A DNA stretch of 64,000 nucleotides. Origin: Alisma plantago-aquatica (taxonomy: Eukaryota > Streptophyta > Magnoliopsida > Alismatales > Alismataceae). Both the position numbers and the translations under genes were made by a program. Shown piece by piece: positions 38,110 to 48,629 of the stretch. The stretch spans positions 242,382,558 through 242,446,557 of the forward strand of contig OY856409.1 of assembly GCA_963693085.1 (NCBI GenBank). The letters are read 5' to 3'. The stretch's first letter is position 1. Each line of letters begins with the position of its first letter. The notes beneath the pieces were generated by a model. That model was not told where the DNA came from. It did no database searches and worked only from the letters and a program-made list of their open reading frames with translations.

Positions 38110-39660
38110 AAGCCCCAAACGGTCTTGGTCTTTCAAAGTTCAAACGGTTTGAAACCGTTTGGTAAAGGTGGTACTTGAGACCGTTTGCCCAAGGAAGTAG
38201 GTGAAGACCGTTTGCCCAAGTTTGACTTTTGAAACCACATGGGCACAAACGGTTTGAGATCGTTTGGTCCCAAAATGTCTTGAGACCGTTTGGCCCCAAA
38301 TGGTCTTGAGACCATTTGGAATCAAATGGTCTTGAGACCGTTTGTTCCAAACCTCCTCAAAACTGCATGGACCAAAGATGGTCTCAACTACACCAATCAG
38401 TTTAGGGTTCTCAATGTTGATTCCTTCAATCATTGAATTCATGGAACCCATCATCAATTGGACCTATTACCATACTTCAATTGAGTTAAATTGGTCAACC
38501 TTCAACTGATTTGACCCTCAATTTACCCTCAATTAGTCATCAATTAGGGTTTGAATCAAGTGAATTAGGGTTTGGAATCGACGATCCTTCAACACTAATC
38601 AATGCAAGATTTGTTACTTTGAAACCATGGAACCATCATCCAAATTGAACATGACCTGACCCCAAACGGTCTTGAGGTCGTTTGGATTACCACCAAACGA
38701 TCTTGAGACCGTTTTCCCATCATATCATCAAATTTCAAGTCAACCAATTAGGGTTTGGATCATTGGATTGATCACCAAATCAGCAATTGATTACACTTTA
38801 ACTTAGTATCATTGGATCATCAATTGCTTAACCATACTCACCCCTAGACCTCCAAACGGTATTGGGTGACCTCCAGACGGTCTTGAGACCGTTTGGATGA
38901 TCTAAAAACGGTCTTGAGACCGTTTGGCTCATCCAACCCTTGGATTCTAGTGAAATTTCATCAAGGTTTGGTCTATTGAGTTGATCAACAAATCAGCAAT
39001 TGATTGCTTTGTAACTTGGTAACTTTGGACCTTCAAATAGGCAACCATACTTAACCCTAGACCTCCAAATGGTATGGGGTGATCCCCAAACGGTCTGGAA
39101 ACCGTTTGGGTGATCCCCAAACAGTTTTGAAACCGTTTGGGCTAATCAACCCAAAATCTCAAAACAACTCATTGGAATTTCAGCACTAATTTCAATTAGG
39201 GTTTGCCCAATTGATTAGCCTTCAACTCATGATTCCTTTGAAATAAATTAACCAAATTTGGTGGGTCATCAACCAACACAATTAGGAACAGGATTCTCAA
39301 ACGGTAAACCCTTGGTCAACTCTCTCAAATGGTTTTGAAACCGTTTGCCCAAAAGTCAAATTAATCAAGTTGAAAATCAGCACTTAATCCAATTAGGTTT
39401 GCCTAATTGATTAGCCTTCAACTCATGATTCCTTTGGAATTAATCCATCAAATTTGGTGGGTTATCAACCAACATAATTAGTAACAGGATTATAAAATGG
39501 TAAACCCTTGTTCAACTCCCCCAAATGGTCTTGAAACCGTTTGGTCTCATGCGGTTTGCTGAAACCGTTTGCTTCTAAACGGTTTGAAACTGTTTGCTCC
39601 CAAACGGTTTGGGAAACCGTTTGAGCAACCCAAACAAGACCGTTTGCCTTGGATATTTGT
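38110..39660. repeat. Palindrome array CCAAACGGTCT-TG-AGACCGTTTGG, left LTR of E2
   Basis: More than twenty half or full copies of a palindrome occur, in clusters at about 38110-38350, 38660-38720, 38850-38930, 39065-39140, 39300-39345 and 39520-39660. Full copies have 9-11-bp exact arms around a 2-bp centre, for instance AAACGGTCT-TG-AGACCGTTT at 38906-38925 and a near-copy at 38873-38896. A second flavour has AAACGGTTT-GA-AACCGTTT (about 38140-38162, 39585). Many variants differ only by CG to TG or CA (AAATGG, ACCATTT), the mark of methylated-cytosine decay. It is non-coding; ORFs through it merely translate the repeat. Confidence 0.93.
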
Positions 39661-41028
39661 AGAGGTGTGTTCTTATCATCTTCAACCTCTAAACTCATGA
39701 AACCTACTGTGGTTTTCATGGTAATTGCATCCATCAACCAAATCAATTATTGTAAATGTAGAAATGATCAATATTTGATAAGGAATTGAATGCAATAACA
39801 AAATCAAGGGTTCAAGTTATAAAACCCGCCTACAATTGAGCTTTAAAGCTCCATGTCCACGGAAAAAATGGTGGATGCAACTCCTTTCACCATTCCAAGC
39901 CTCGTCCTCAAGGTTTGAGTGAAAAGGAATGGTTAGAATTGTAGAGGAGATCGAAAATAGGAAGAAATCCATAATTTATTTTTGATTTCCACCATGGAAT
40001 CAAGGTGAACCAAGGTCAAGAATCTTACCAACAGGTTGGGGGTCATCCTACTGACCCTCCCAAGCTCCATTGGCCGTTTCCGAACCAAGGAGAAGAAGTG
40101 GGGTCGAAAAAGCCTTCCATTTGGCTTGTAAAATGGTTTTTTAGAAAAAATCAATGAGAGAGAATATACTTTATAAAAATCCAAATCATCCCAAAAATGT
40201 GGCCGCCTCTTCCCCCTAAAATTCCTTGGGTCTGAGGCTATCTTTTTTTCCTCCAATTCCTCTCAATTATCCATGATTTAAAGAAAGCAAATCAAGCACC
40301 TTAAATCATATTATATTAATATCCATATGTGAGTGGATATTTCTTTTTCTTATAAAATTGAGAGTGAGTTATCCATTCCCTTGGATATTTTCATGGTCCT
40401 TGCAAGGCTCAAGGATGTACACACACATCTGAATCCAACCATTTTAATTTTGGTTGAAGGCCCTTTAATTAATACATTCATTTTTGCCCTAAATCGAATT
40501 AGGGTTTCAATTAGGATTAAATCTTGATTATTTTAATATCAAGATTCTCTCTCCTCCAACTTAATTCAAATGAGGTGGTACTCTCATTTTATTTGCTCTA
40601 CATGATGCCAAGAAACATTAGGGACCTTATTGAAGTGCTAAATTACATATTTCACCCTAGGTTTTGGGTAAATTGCACATTACACCAAAACTAGGTTTTC
40701 ATGCACATACATTGCTTTATGAGCTCTTTCTTGGTATTCAGGCTCCCATAAGCCTTAACTCAGAATCATTTTCACTCTCATGATGTTTCAACACATGAGG
40801 AGCATATTATCATGCACAATTGCACTTAAACCCCTCAACTTGGGTAATTTGCACTTTAGTCCAAAACAAACAAAAAATTGATTTCAACAATGTTCAAAAA
40901 GGACTAGAAAGCAACATAAGTTCCTCTTGAGGCCTAATTACTTTTCACAGGATAAGATTAAGCATATAATCATCTTTATTAATCAAAACACATAGGGTTA
41001 AAGTATAACCCATGTCAGGGATGTTACA

Positions 41029-42508
41029 AATTATAAACCCCTAAGAAGGATTTCATCCCCGAAATCCAGATAAAAGAAGACAGATGTATTCCATTCATCA
41101 TACTATCTAGTCTTCACATAACATCTCCTTATTGTGGAGACACCATAAAACATTGATCAGCATAAAGTGTCTCCATACAGGATTCTTATAGAATCAACAC
41201 ACAAGACACATGCTCCACTGTTCCTCATCATTGAATGTGGAGTCAATTTTGTGTCAAGTAACACTTTTCTTGTTCAAAAAAGCATCATATATTCTTTATT
41301 ATAATCATGTTTATGCAAAGCATAAACCCCTAACATATGATGTTCATATCATTTTATATAATTAGACTAATTTCACAGTTGACCACTCTAGGTAGCCAAC
41401 CTAAACCATTTGATATATCTCAGATACCAGGATCTTTCACCTTGGTATCTATCACATGTGTTGAGAACACATCACATTCTTATCTTATAAGGAGTACACT
41501 TTTAGTTCCTTATACAACATGCTCATCTGAGATCATCTCAGACTCTCTTTCTTATGCTTAGGATATGACACATTTATTCATTTCATATTTCTAATTTCAT
41601 GATACTCATTAGATTGTCTCAGAATGACTACTTGATCAGAGCAATAAAAAAGACAACAATATAAGAGTTTCCATACTCACTTTATCATCAATAGTTGTAT
41701 ACCTGGCCAGGGTATATAAATACTGAGATTAAGTGGTATGCACTTTGTATGCTATCATACTCCTTCTTTTCATATTATCACAAGCATAAGGCTTAACATC
41801 CCTGGATTTTATCCAGGCATCTCTTCTATACCTCATCTTTTCTTATAGAGGTAAGAACATCATAAAACATTTGTAATGTTTTACTATGCAAAACATAAGT
41901 CCTCACAGGACTAAACAAGGAAAGTTCAATCATTTCCTTTCTCAGATACTCCAGGAATTCATAAGATAACATATTTGAATGACATTATCTTGTCTAACTT
42001 GTCATAATTCATGAATTATTCATTGCCTCAGGATAACTCTGCCTCAAAGGTTGTTTCAACAGACTAAGGTCGAGCACAGACTCAATTTAAGTCCAGAAAT
42101 TCATCATTTCCTTTTGCTTCAACCTGCTAATGATGAATATAAATCATGTTGATATCTAAAACATTATCATTGGGGGTTGGTAATCCAGGTTACACTACCC
42201 ATGCTTGATCCACTATGTCCAAAACTGTTGCCCTAAATTCTCCAACAACAATACTTAAAGAAGGATTTTGTTATCATAGATGGATCAGCTAGGGAATTCT
42301 CAGGCAATTGTTTCTCTCTTGCCTATTCCCATGCACATTTTCCTAGTGCAATGTTGCTGCTCTCAGCAGCAACCTCCTCATGTGACCCAGCCATCTTTAA
42401 GTTCTTCTTCTCTTATACGAGCAGAAGACACTATCAGATACACTGGATGACACCAGAACAAACTCTACTACCTTAGTCCTATGTCTCTGTAGACTCAACG
42501 AACCTAGA
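41029..42508 (-). pseudogene. E2 interior, remnant of a chromovirus gag-pol
   Basis: No domain can be translated, but nucleotide traces of E1 are visible: TATAAACCCCTAAGAAGG and the ATCCCCGAAAT block (41030-41065) match the E1 chromodomain/polypurine end, a CAGATACCAGGATCTTTCACCTTGG-like block near 41420-41450 matches the E1 protease-RT linker, and 42440-42508 matches the E1 leader. The order is kept and most of gag and pol is deleted. Nothing here can encode a working protein. Confidence 0.65.
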
Positions 42509-42520
42509 GCTCTGATACCA
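42509..42520 (-). other. E2 primer binding site, initiator-Met tRNA
   Basis: The plus strand reads GCTCTGATACCA, 6 bp from the LTR start TGTGGCATCC at 42527. Confidence 0.92.
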
Positions 42521-44127
42521 CTAATTTGTGGCATCCAACTCACAAAAACAAGATTAACTTAAGCGGAAGTGAATTAATTGCAGCGGATTACTGAAAATCA
42601 CTAAAAATTAAAACTTTTTGCAAAGAGATCCACACATAGGAAATCTTTTCCAAAAAGAACCATTGTATACATTTACATTCTGGTCCAAACGTACATAACC
42701 TGTTCCATCTCTTTTCAGAGACTACAACATCAACTGTCCTATAAGCATTATATACAAACAACATACGAATCTCGAGGCATCAAGCCAAAACCTCAGATCG
42801 ATTCATTAAAACACTGACTAAAAACTCTGAGGACCTGAGAGTACAGAGACGACACATAGGACTTTCTAACTACATAACTTGACAGGCAGTATCTCCACCT
42901 GAAATATTACTGCTGTCCTTGCTGATACAACTGTTGTCCATTCCATGCAATGGAATTATGCTTCTTTGTCTGCGTCCACCTAAAAAGTTGGATCCCACAG
43001 GGGTGAGACAATTGTAAATTGCCCCAGCGGGAGATATAAATCTCCACCAAAACATTGTTGTAGCAGCTTATTAAAATAAACTGAGCAGGAGGATTTATAT
43101 ATTTAATTGTCAGCAAGTAAGTCACTTGTATGAACAAAGTGAAGTAATCTCCTTTTTCAAGGATAACATTGCATCTACTCATGGTAGACTCATAGTTCAT
43201 CCATCTACTTGTAATGAATACAACAGATATGAACAACATCAATGAACTACACATATATAACAGAAATATAACATCAACCAATGAATTTCCATGTTCAATC
43301 CTTAAGCAAACATGCTATATGTATGATTTCATTTTACAAACACACTTATACCCTGAGGAGATGAGGTATACCGCTCATACTCCAACCGACCACTACGAAG
43401 TCAAAATCGGTACCATACATAGGTCTATGGAAGAGCCAAATTCCCATGACCTCTCACATCCCGGTCAGTGCGGGACAATAAGCAGGACTGTGTTAACTGC
43501 TCAAGATAGCTTCCCAGGGTATACTGGAACTTCACTATAGAGTTACAGCGTCAACTGCACTCTCATCGACCATCGAGAGATTTAATGTTTATCTCCATCG
43601 ACCCGACATAAGTATTATGGGGAGATGTGTACAACATCTATCCCAATCATCGGGAGATCAGTGATACATCCATCCCGACACATGAAGGATTGAGAGGTTT
43701 GTTGTTTACCTTCCCTCAATCTCTTCACCAGACGTAAGGATATTTTTCACCCATTTACCCGCACATATTCAAAATATGCGTTCGGGGTTTTTCCGCGGAG
43801 CACCCGTTTCACCATCACCTATTCCTGACGATGATGGATCTATGGTCAGGGATTCTACATGAAGAGATTTCACTTGATTAATTAAGTGAAAAACTACTAC
43901 AGGGGGGTGAAAAGAGTTTTATAGATAATTTTAACAATTATTGAACTCAAACAATCAACCACAAAAATATTAGACAAGGGGACAAGGATTTAGAGTGGTT
44001 CCAACTTTAGCAAATACTAAAGTTGTCAGTCCACTACCCGGTTGCTTACCCAACCGGGATTTGGAAAGAATTTAATTTTATTACCTCGCAAGGACTTTAC
44101 ATAAAATTACAATTCTCTCCCTAAACC

Positions 44128-44290
44128 CTTCAAGCAGCCTTCACCTAGAAGTAATAGCCCAACCTTGAAGCAGCCTTCACCCAGAAGTAATTGCACCACC
44201 TTGAAGCAGCCTTCCTCCTGAAGTAGCTTCCCGTTGCAATAGCCTTCTTGAAGTAGCTTCCCGTGCGATAGCCTTCTTGAAGTAGCTTGA
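44128..44290. repeat. Short tandem repeats in E3 LTR
   Basis: Three units of roughly 35 bp begin CTTCAAGCAGCCTTC or CTTGAAGCAGCCTTC and continue ACCTAGAAGTAAT; they grade into a shorter repeat GCCTTCTTGAAGTAGCTTCCCG. The right LTR has the same array at about 48871-49033. Confidence 0.8.
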
Positions 44291-44793
44291 AGTCCACCTT
44301 CTCCTCCGAGAAGAACCTTCTCCAATCCGCAGCCTCCAACCCTAGGAGTAGCAAGGAGAATACAAAGGATAAAAAAGAACAAGAAGGAAAATAGAAATTA
44401 CAACTTATCCTTTGAAGCACAAGGCTTGATTTGCCTATATCAAGCGTATCGATCTCCTAACCAATGAGTGTAGAAGTGTAAGTGCTATGGTAAGGAGATG
44501 CTAGCCTATAGGACACGAAATGGGAGCAATGGTAATGAATAGCCAATGTAGGAATTGCTCTATTGCTCAAAACAGATTGCAAATGTAATTGCTTGCTCAA
44601 GTATAGCACAAGTGTATCTTGGCTGTGGTTTGGTGTCCTAAGGCATGTCCTATTTATAGGAGTGGCCTATGGATACTTAAGGACGTTCTAGACAACTTCT
44701 AGGGGCTTCTAAGTGCTTAACTAGCCGTTAGATATAAGTTAGGTGCATTAGTAACGGCTAGTTACTTTATTCTGCAGTTGCTGTCAGAGACCA

Positions 44794-44985
44794 TCTCGGT
44801 CGACAATTTGTCGACCGAGATACCTAATCGGTCGAAGTTTTGTCGACCGAGAGGCTCTCTGGATCAACGTTCATTTGCAACTGCCAACTACTTTGTCAAC
44901 TGTGTCTAACGGCTACTTGGGTCATTCTCGGTCGAGAAGTTTGTCGACCGAGAGTGTCTCGGTCGAGGAGTTTGGTCGACCGAGA
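44794..44985. repeat. Four CTCGGTCGA/TCGACCGAG palindromes, left E3 LTR
   Basis: The first (44794-44820) has perfect 13-bp arms TCTCGGTCGACAA and TTGTCGACCGAGA around one T. Others are at 44828-44851, 44926-44953 and 44957-44985, with 8-10-bp arms and AT-rich centres. The right LTR has the same four between about 49536 and 49728, one with a CG to TG change (GTCGATCGAG). Confidence 0.93.
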
Positions 44986-45328
44986 TTGACCCTGTTTCAA
45001 TCTTTCAATTTAGGCACTAAGTAAATGTATGAGTGTGCATTTGTGAACCTATTTGAAAGGGATGACCTGTCTAAGTGTGGTGATTGGCTAGGGAAGATCT
45101 AACGCTTGATTTACATGAGATCTAAGTACTTGTACATTATATATTTGTACAAGTTTACAATTGATTACATTGTATTACTTTTACAATCATTCAAGCGTAT
45201 AGTTTCCCTAGAGCTTTGTCATCCACTTTATTCCTGCAACACTCAAGTAGCACGTTAGATCAACAAGAATGAAATGTTTGTCATCATCGAAACAAAGGGA
45301 TTTATTATAATGTCCAATTTATCCAACA

Positions 45329-47631
45329 ATCTCCCCCTTTTTGAAGATGACAAACATTTCCTAAAATATGAAATAAGGAAATATAAAGCATGTGAGTTTC
45401 ATACCTGAGGATTACCTTTTGTAGCCATTCTTGTTTTACAAGTGAGTGCTGGCCATCAAGATGAAACTCATTTATATTTTTGATTTTATATTCTTTCTCC
45501 CCCTTTGTCATTTCAAAAAGATATCCAGTTTGAACATTTTATTTCTTCTCCCCCTTAATTTTATATTAAGCTCCCCCTTAAATAGATATCCTATTAGGAA
45601 CATGGATTTAATATCATTTTTGTCTAATTTTATCCACAATTTGTGTCTCAATCATTTGCAAAGGATGTTAAGCTTGGAAATGATATGAGATTCCTTTTAC
45701 GCTTATGAATGTATATTGATTTCTCATTTTATCAAGGTATGTTAAGCCCTAAATTAAATGAGAATCCTTTAATCTTAGAGTACATAAAAATGTCTCCAAC
45801 CAAATGCAAGGGATGTTAAGCCCTGATTTGTTTAGAGAGTTCCTTTAAGAACAAGATATATTATTTTGATGAAATTCTTTTTCATACAAATTACTTTTAA
45901 GAATCCGAAGGTCATAACAAACTCCAAATGATGTTAACAAATGTTTTTGTAAGCTTCATAATCAAATAATCAAATTTGTTTTTATAAGCTCCCCCTTAAT
46001 CTTACAATTTAAGCAATTTAAGGCTTTTAAGGTCACAAATGATTTTAAATTTTTGATTTTGACCTTTATCAAAAGTATACTAAGATTAAGTTCAATAAAT
46101 TGATGTCCAAATAAGCATTTTGTCAAAGCTTATTTTAGGTCGCCCTTGACTACGACCATAGCGCCACTTGGTCAATTTTAATTTTAACCAAGAGGCAAAT
46201 TCTGCAGATTTCCAAGATAAACATATGTGAAGTATAATTTCTGCAGATAGCTATAAATATCAATTTGAAGCACATTAAGATATACCCATTATAAAAACTT
46301 AATATGAGCATCATTAGTGAAGTCTTTGTCCTAGATTTTTCTAGAATGCATGTTTTACATTCATTGTAAATGATGTTTCATATGCTTATGGGTACAGAAA
46401 TATCAAATCCCATTTCTTCTTATACCCTTATCATAAGATTCTTTTAGAAACATATATTTTGAAAGAAAGATTAATGTCTTTAAAGTCAAGATATTTGCTT
46501 TTGATTTCTTAGAACAAGCAAATAGATAAAAATATTAATATTTTTTTCTAAGAGGCACCGTTTGGCTTGACATAGCAACATATTCATCATAAGCTGTGTC
46601 CACAATTATTATCTATTATGTCACGATGCTTTTAAGCTAATGACATTTGCAATTATCCGAATCACAATGATCATTCATGATTTGTATATATGAATCAAAG
46701 CTTATTTTAAACCAATGAAACATAATGATCATGATGAAGCATGTTAAGTGATACTCAATATGAAAACATTTTCTTAACAATGAAAGCATGATTAATATCT
46801 CAAGTCTTTTTAAAGATATCAATTTGAGAAATTTTGTAACATTGTGTTCTTTGCAAGCATTTTTAATAGTCATATCACCAATGAATTATTTTGCTTGCCT
46901 ATCATCAAGACTCACGCATGCAATTATCATTATCTATTTGTGTTAACACAACATCATGCTTAATGATGAAATAGTGAAAGCATGTCCAATAGAATGATAA
47001 TTTCATGAAATACAGTGATTGTAATCATTTAAACTGAATGTCATAACACATGATTTCTATCTAGATAGATGCTTTAAAGAAAATCATGTAAAACATTATA
47101 AAATAGGGATTTCTAAACTTAATTTTCAACTTAGAGAATGATGTCATTTATATTCAAAAAGATCTTCAACTTGTTTTGTAAAACAGTCATTAACAACAGA
47201 TAGATAGCCATTGATCAATCAGTTGTTCAGTAATTTCACTGCAGACTGAAATCAGTGACCAGTTCGGTCGACGATTTCTCGACCGACTGACTGCTCGGTC
47301 GACGATTTCTCAACCGACAAGGTTTCTATTTTACCTACAGAACTATTTATTGATTTCGAGTAAAATGTAGACTATGTCTAATTCAATTATGCAGTTTAAG
47401 AATCAGTTTTAGTTGAGATAAAACATATGAATATCAAAGTAATATTTAGATCAAATCTCAACTAATCATATTAAAAAAAATTAAGTTTTGAGGACCTTAA
47501 TTAAGATAAGTTTTCAAGTTAGAGATTTTAGTTACTTGAATCATTTTGTTATCCCTTTATGTTAAGTTGAGATAGACATAAGGATGTGCAATTTAAAGTC
47601 TTCGGTCATATCTCAACTTAGTCTAATCAAT
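45329..47631 (-). other. E3 non-coding interior with repeated polypurine tracts
   Basis: The 2.3-kb AT-rich stretch has no coding signal. Besides the tract at the LTR border (45329-45342), four further CTCCCCCTT blocks occur near 45498, 45549, 45570 and 45988; on the minus strand each is a purine run AAGGGGGAG like the border tract. At 47262-47317 two more GGTCGA/TCGACC palindromes occur, the same family as in the LTR. Confidence 0.75.
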
Positions 47632-48540
47632 TCAATTTGGGGGTTTCAGAACCCATACTAACTCAACATTCTTTTTCTTGTATGGGCATGAAAAAGAGTA
47701 ATGTCCAAGACGTGAGTAGTAATGGCAACATATAGAATCAACCTCAAGTCTTTTTCTATGGTTTTGTTCTAGGTTGTTCTTTGGTACAAATGTGGCTTGA
47801 TGTGCTCGTGTCTTTCTCCAACTAGGTTGTTGATGAGATTTCCCTTTGGGCTTATAACCTAGTCCTCTTCTCCCAATTTGATGATAGGAATCATCCAAAA
47901 TTCTATCAAGGATTCCATTGTTGCTTAACCTACTAACTTCTTGTTGCAACTTAGCGATCTCATCCATTCTTTTCTTAATATCTAGTTTTGCTTGATCTAG
48001 ATTAGATGATAAAGAATTCCTTTCTTTTACTATATTATCATAATCTAGATGTGTACACAAAACAGGTTGTTTTTGAAAATCATTTAACTTTGCAAGTAAT
48101 TCAACCTTTTCTTGATATAGAAGATCATAATTTGTTTCTAGAGTGAAAATCTTCACATCACTACTACTTAGAGATGATTTCAATGTACGGTTTTCAGAAA
48201 CAATGCTATCTTTTTCAAAACCAAGAGTATTCAATTTAGCATATAAATCTTCATTTTCGGATGTAAGAGCAAGAAGTCTAGTATTTAACTCATCGTTTGC
48301 TTTACTAGATTTCTTTAATTTCTTCTTGCACTCAATATATTTATTGTGAGTTTCTTCAAGACTAGAAATTAGCTCTTCTTTTGATAAATCAAGAAGGCTT
48401 ACCTCTTCTTCTTCTTCTTCATTAGTTGTAGCAATAAGACAATTTTTGTTTTCATCTTCCTTCTTTGATCTCCATGGACAGCTGGATGTTGTGTGACTTG
48501 TTCCTAAGCACCACTCGCATCTTGTTGAAGATTTGTCCAT
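47632..48540 (-). CDS. E3 gag-derived protein: zinc knuckle, coiled coil, second knuckle
   Basis: The 302-codon ORF is intact. Residues 8-21 are a full CCHC knuckle (CEWC, H16, C21: CX2CX4HX4C). Residues about 40-215 are rich in Glu, Lys, Leu and Ser with heptad-like spacing, including an EEEEEE run and NDELNTRLLALTSENEDLY, and likely form a coiled coil. A second knuckle near the end (C272, H280, C285) has Tyr at 275 in place of the second Cys and is followed by VELVWVLKPPN, a typical sequence after the second knuckle of SIRE-type Gag. The start lies only about 75 bp from the PBS, and the N-terminal Gag domain is missing. The protein could bind RNA or other Gag, but cannot form a capsid alone. 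Both LTRs are nearly identical, so recent expression is possible. Confidence 0.72.
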   Translation of the reverse strand: MDKSSTRCEWCLGTSHTTSSCPWRSKKEDENKNCLIATTNEEEEEEVSLLDLSKEELISSLEETHNKYIECKKKLKKSSKANDELNTRLLALTSENEDLYAKLNTLGFEKDSIVSENRTLKSSLSSSDVKIFTLETNYDLLYQEKVELLAKLNDFQKQPVLCTHLDYDNIVKERNSLSSNLDQAKLDIKKRMDEIAKLQQEVSRLSNNGILDRILDDSYHQIGRRGLGYKPKGKSHQQPSWRKTRAHQATFVPKNNLEQNHRKRLEVDSICCHYYSRLGHYSFSCPYKKKNVELVWVLKPPN

Positions 48541-48615
48541 TCTTTTCTTTTGCTAGCGGTTGTAGACACCTCCACCCTTCATTCTTCAAGACCTGGTTAA
48601 TGTTCCTTGAAGCCT

Positions 48616-48627
48616 GCTCTGATACCA
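48616..48627 (-). other. E3 primer binding site, initiator-Met tRNA
   Basis: The plus strand reads GCTCTGATACCA, 2 bp from the LTR start TGAAAAACT at 48630. Confidence 0.92.
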
Positions 48628-48629
48628 AT

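Larger units (their letters stand above)
35095..41028 (-). mobile_element. E2 3' LTR
   Basis: This is an uninterrupted 5,934-bp LTR, aligned along its length with 42527-43886 plus 50078-54595. The conserved blocks include GAGATATAACTCTCT (near 35600) that also occurs in the E1 LTR, so E1 and E2 are related. ORFs within it (for example 35478-35849 and 39465-39746, minus strand) recur in the other LTR and show no protein domain. Confidence 0.92.
43887..45328 (-). mobile_element. E3 3' LTR
   Basis: It starts TGAAAAACTACTAC and ends TTTATCCAACA. It contains a short tandem repeat (44128-44290) and four palindromes of the CTCGGTCGA type (44794-44985). ORFs such as 44107-44382 on the minus strand are translations of the tandem repeat and recur in the other LTR. 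Confidence 0.93.

Noticed and set aside
38108..38457. Overlapping minus-strand ORFs with repeated QTVSNRL-like peptides
   Set aside because: Several frames are open because the palindrome array is repeated; the same happens in the other LTR. There is no domain and it lies in an LTR.
44107..44420. Two overlapping 91-codon ORFs in the E3 LTR
   Set aside because: They translate the short tandem repeat GAAGCAGCCTTC and recur in the other LTR. No signal of a protein.
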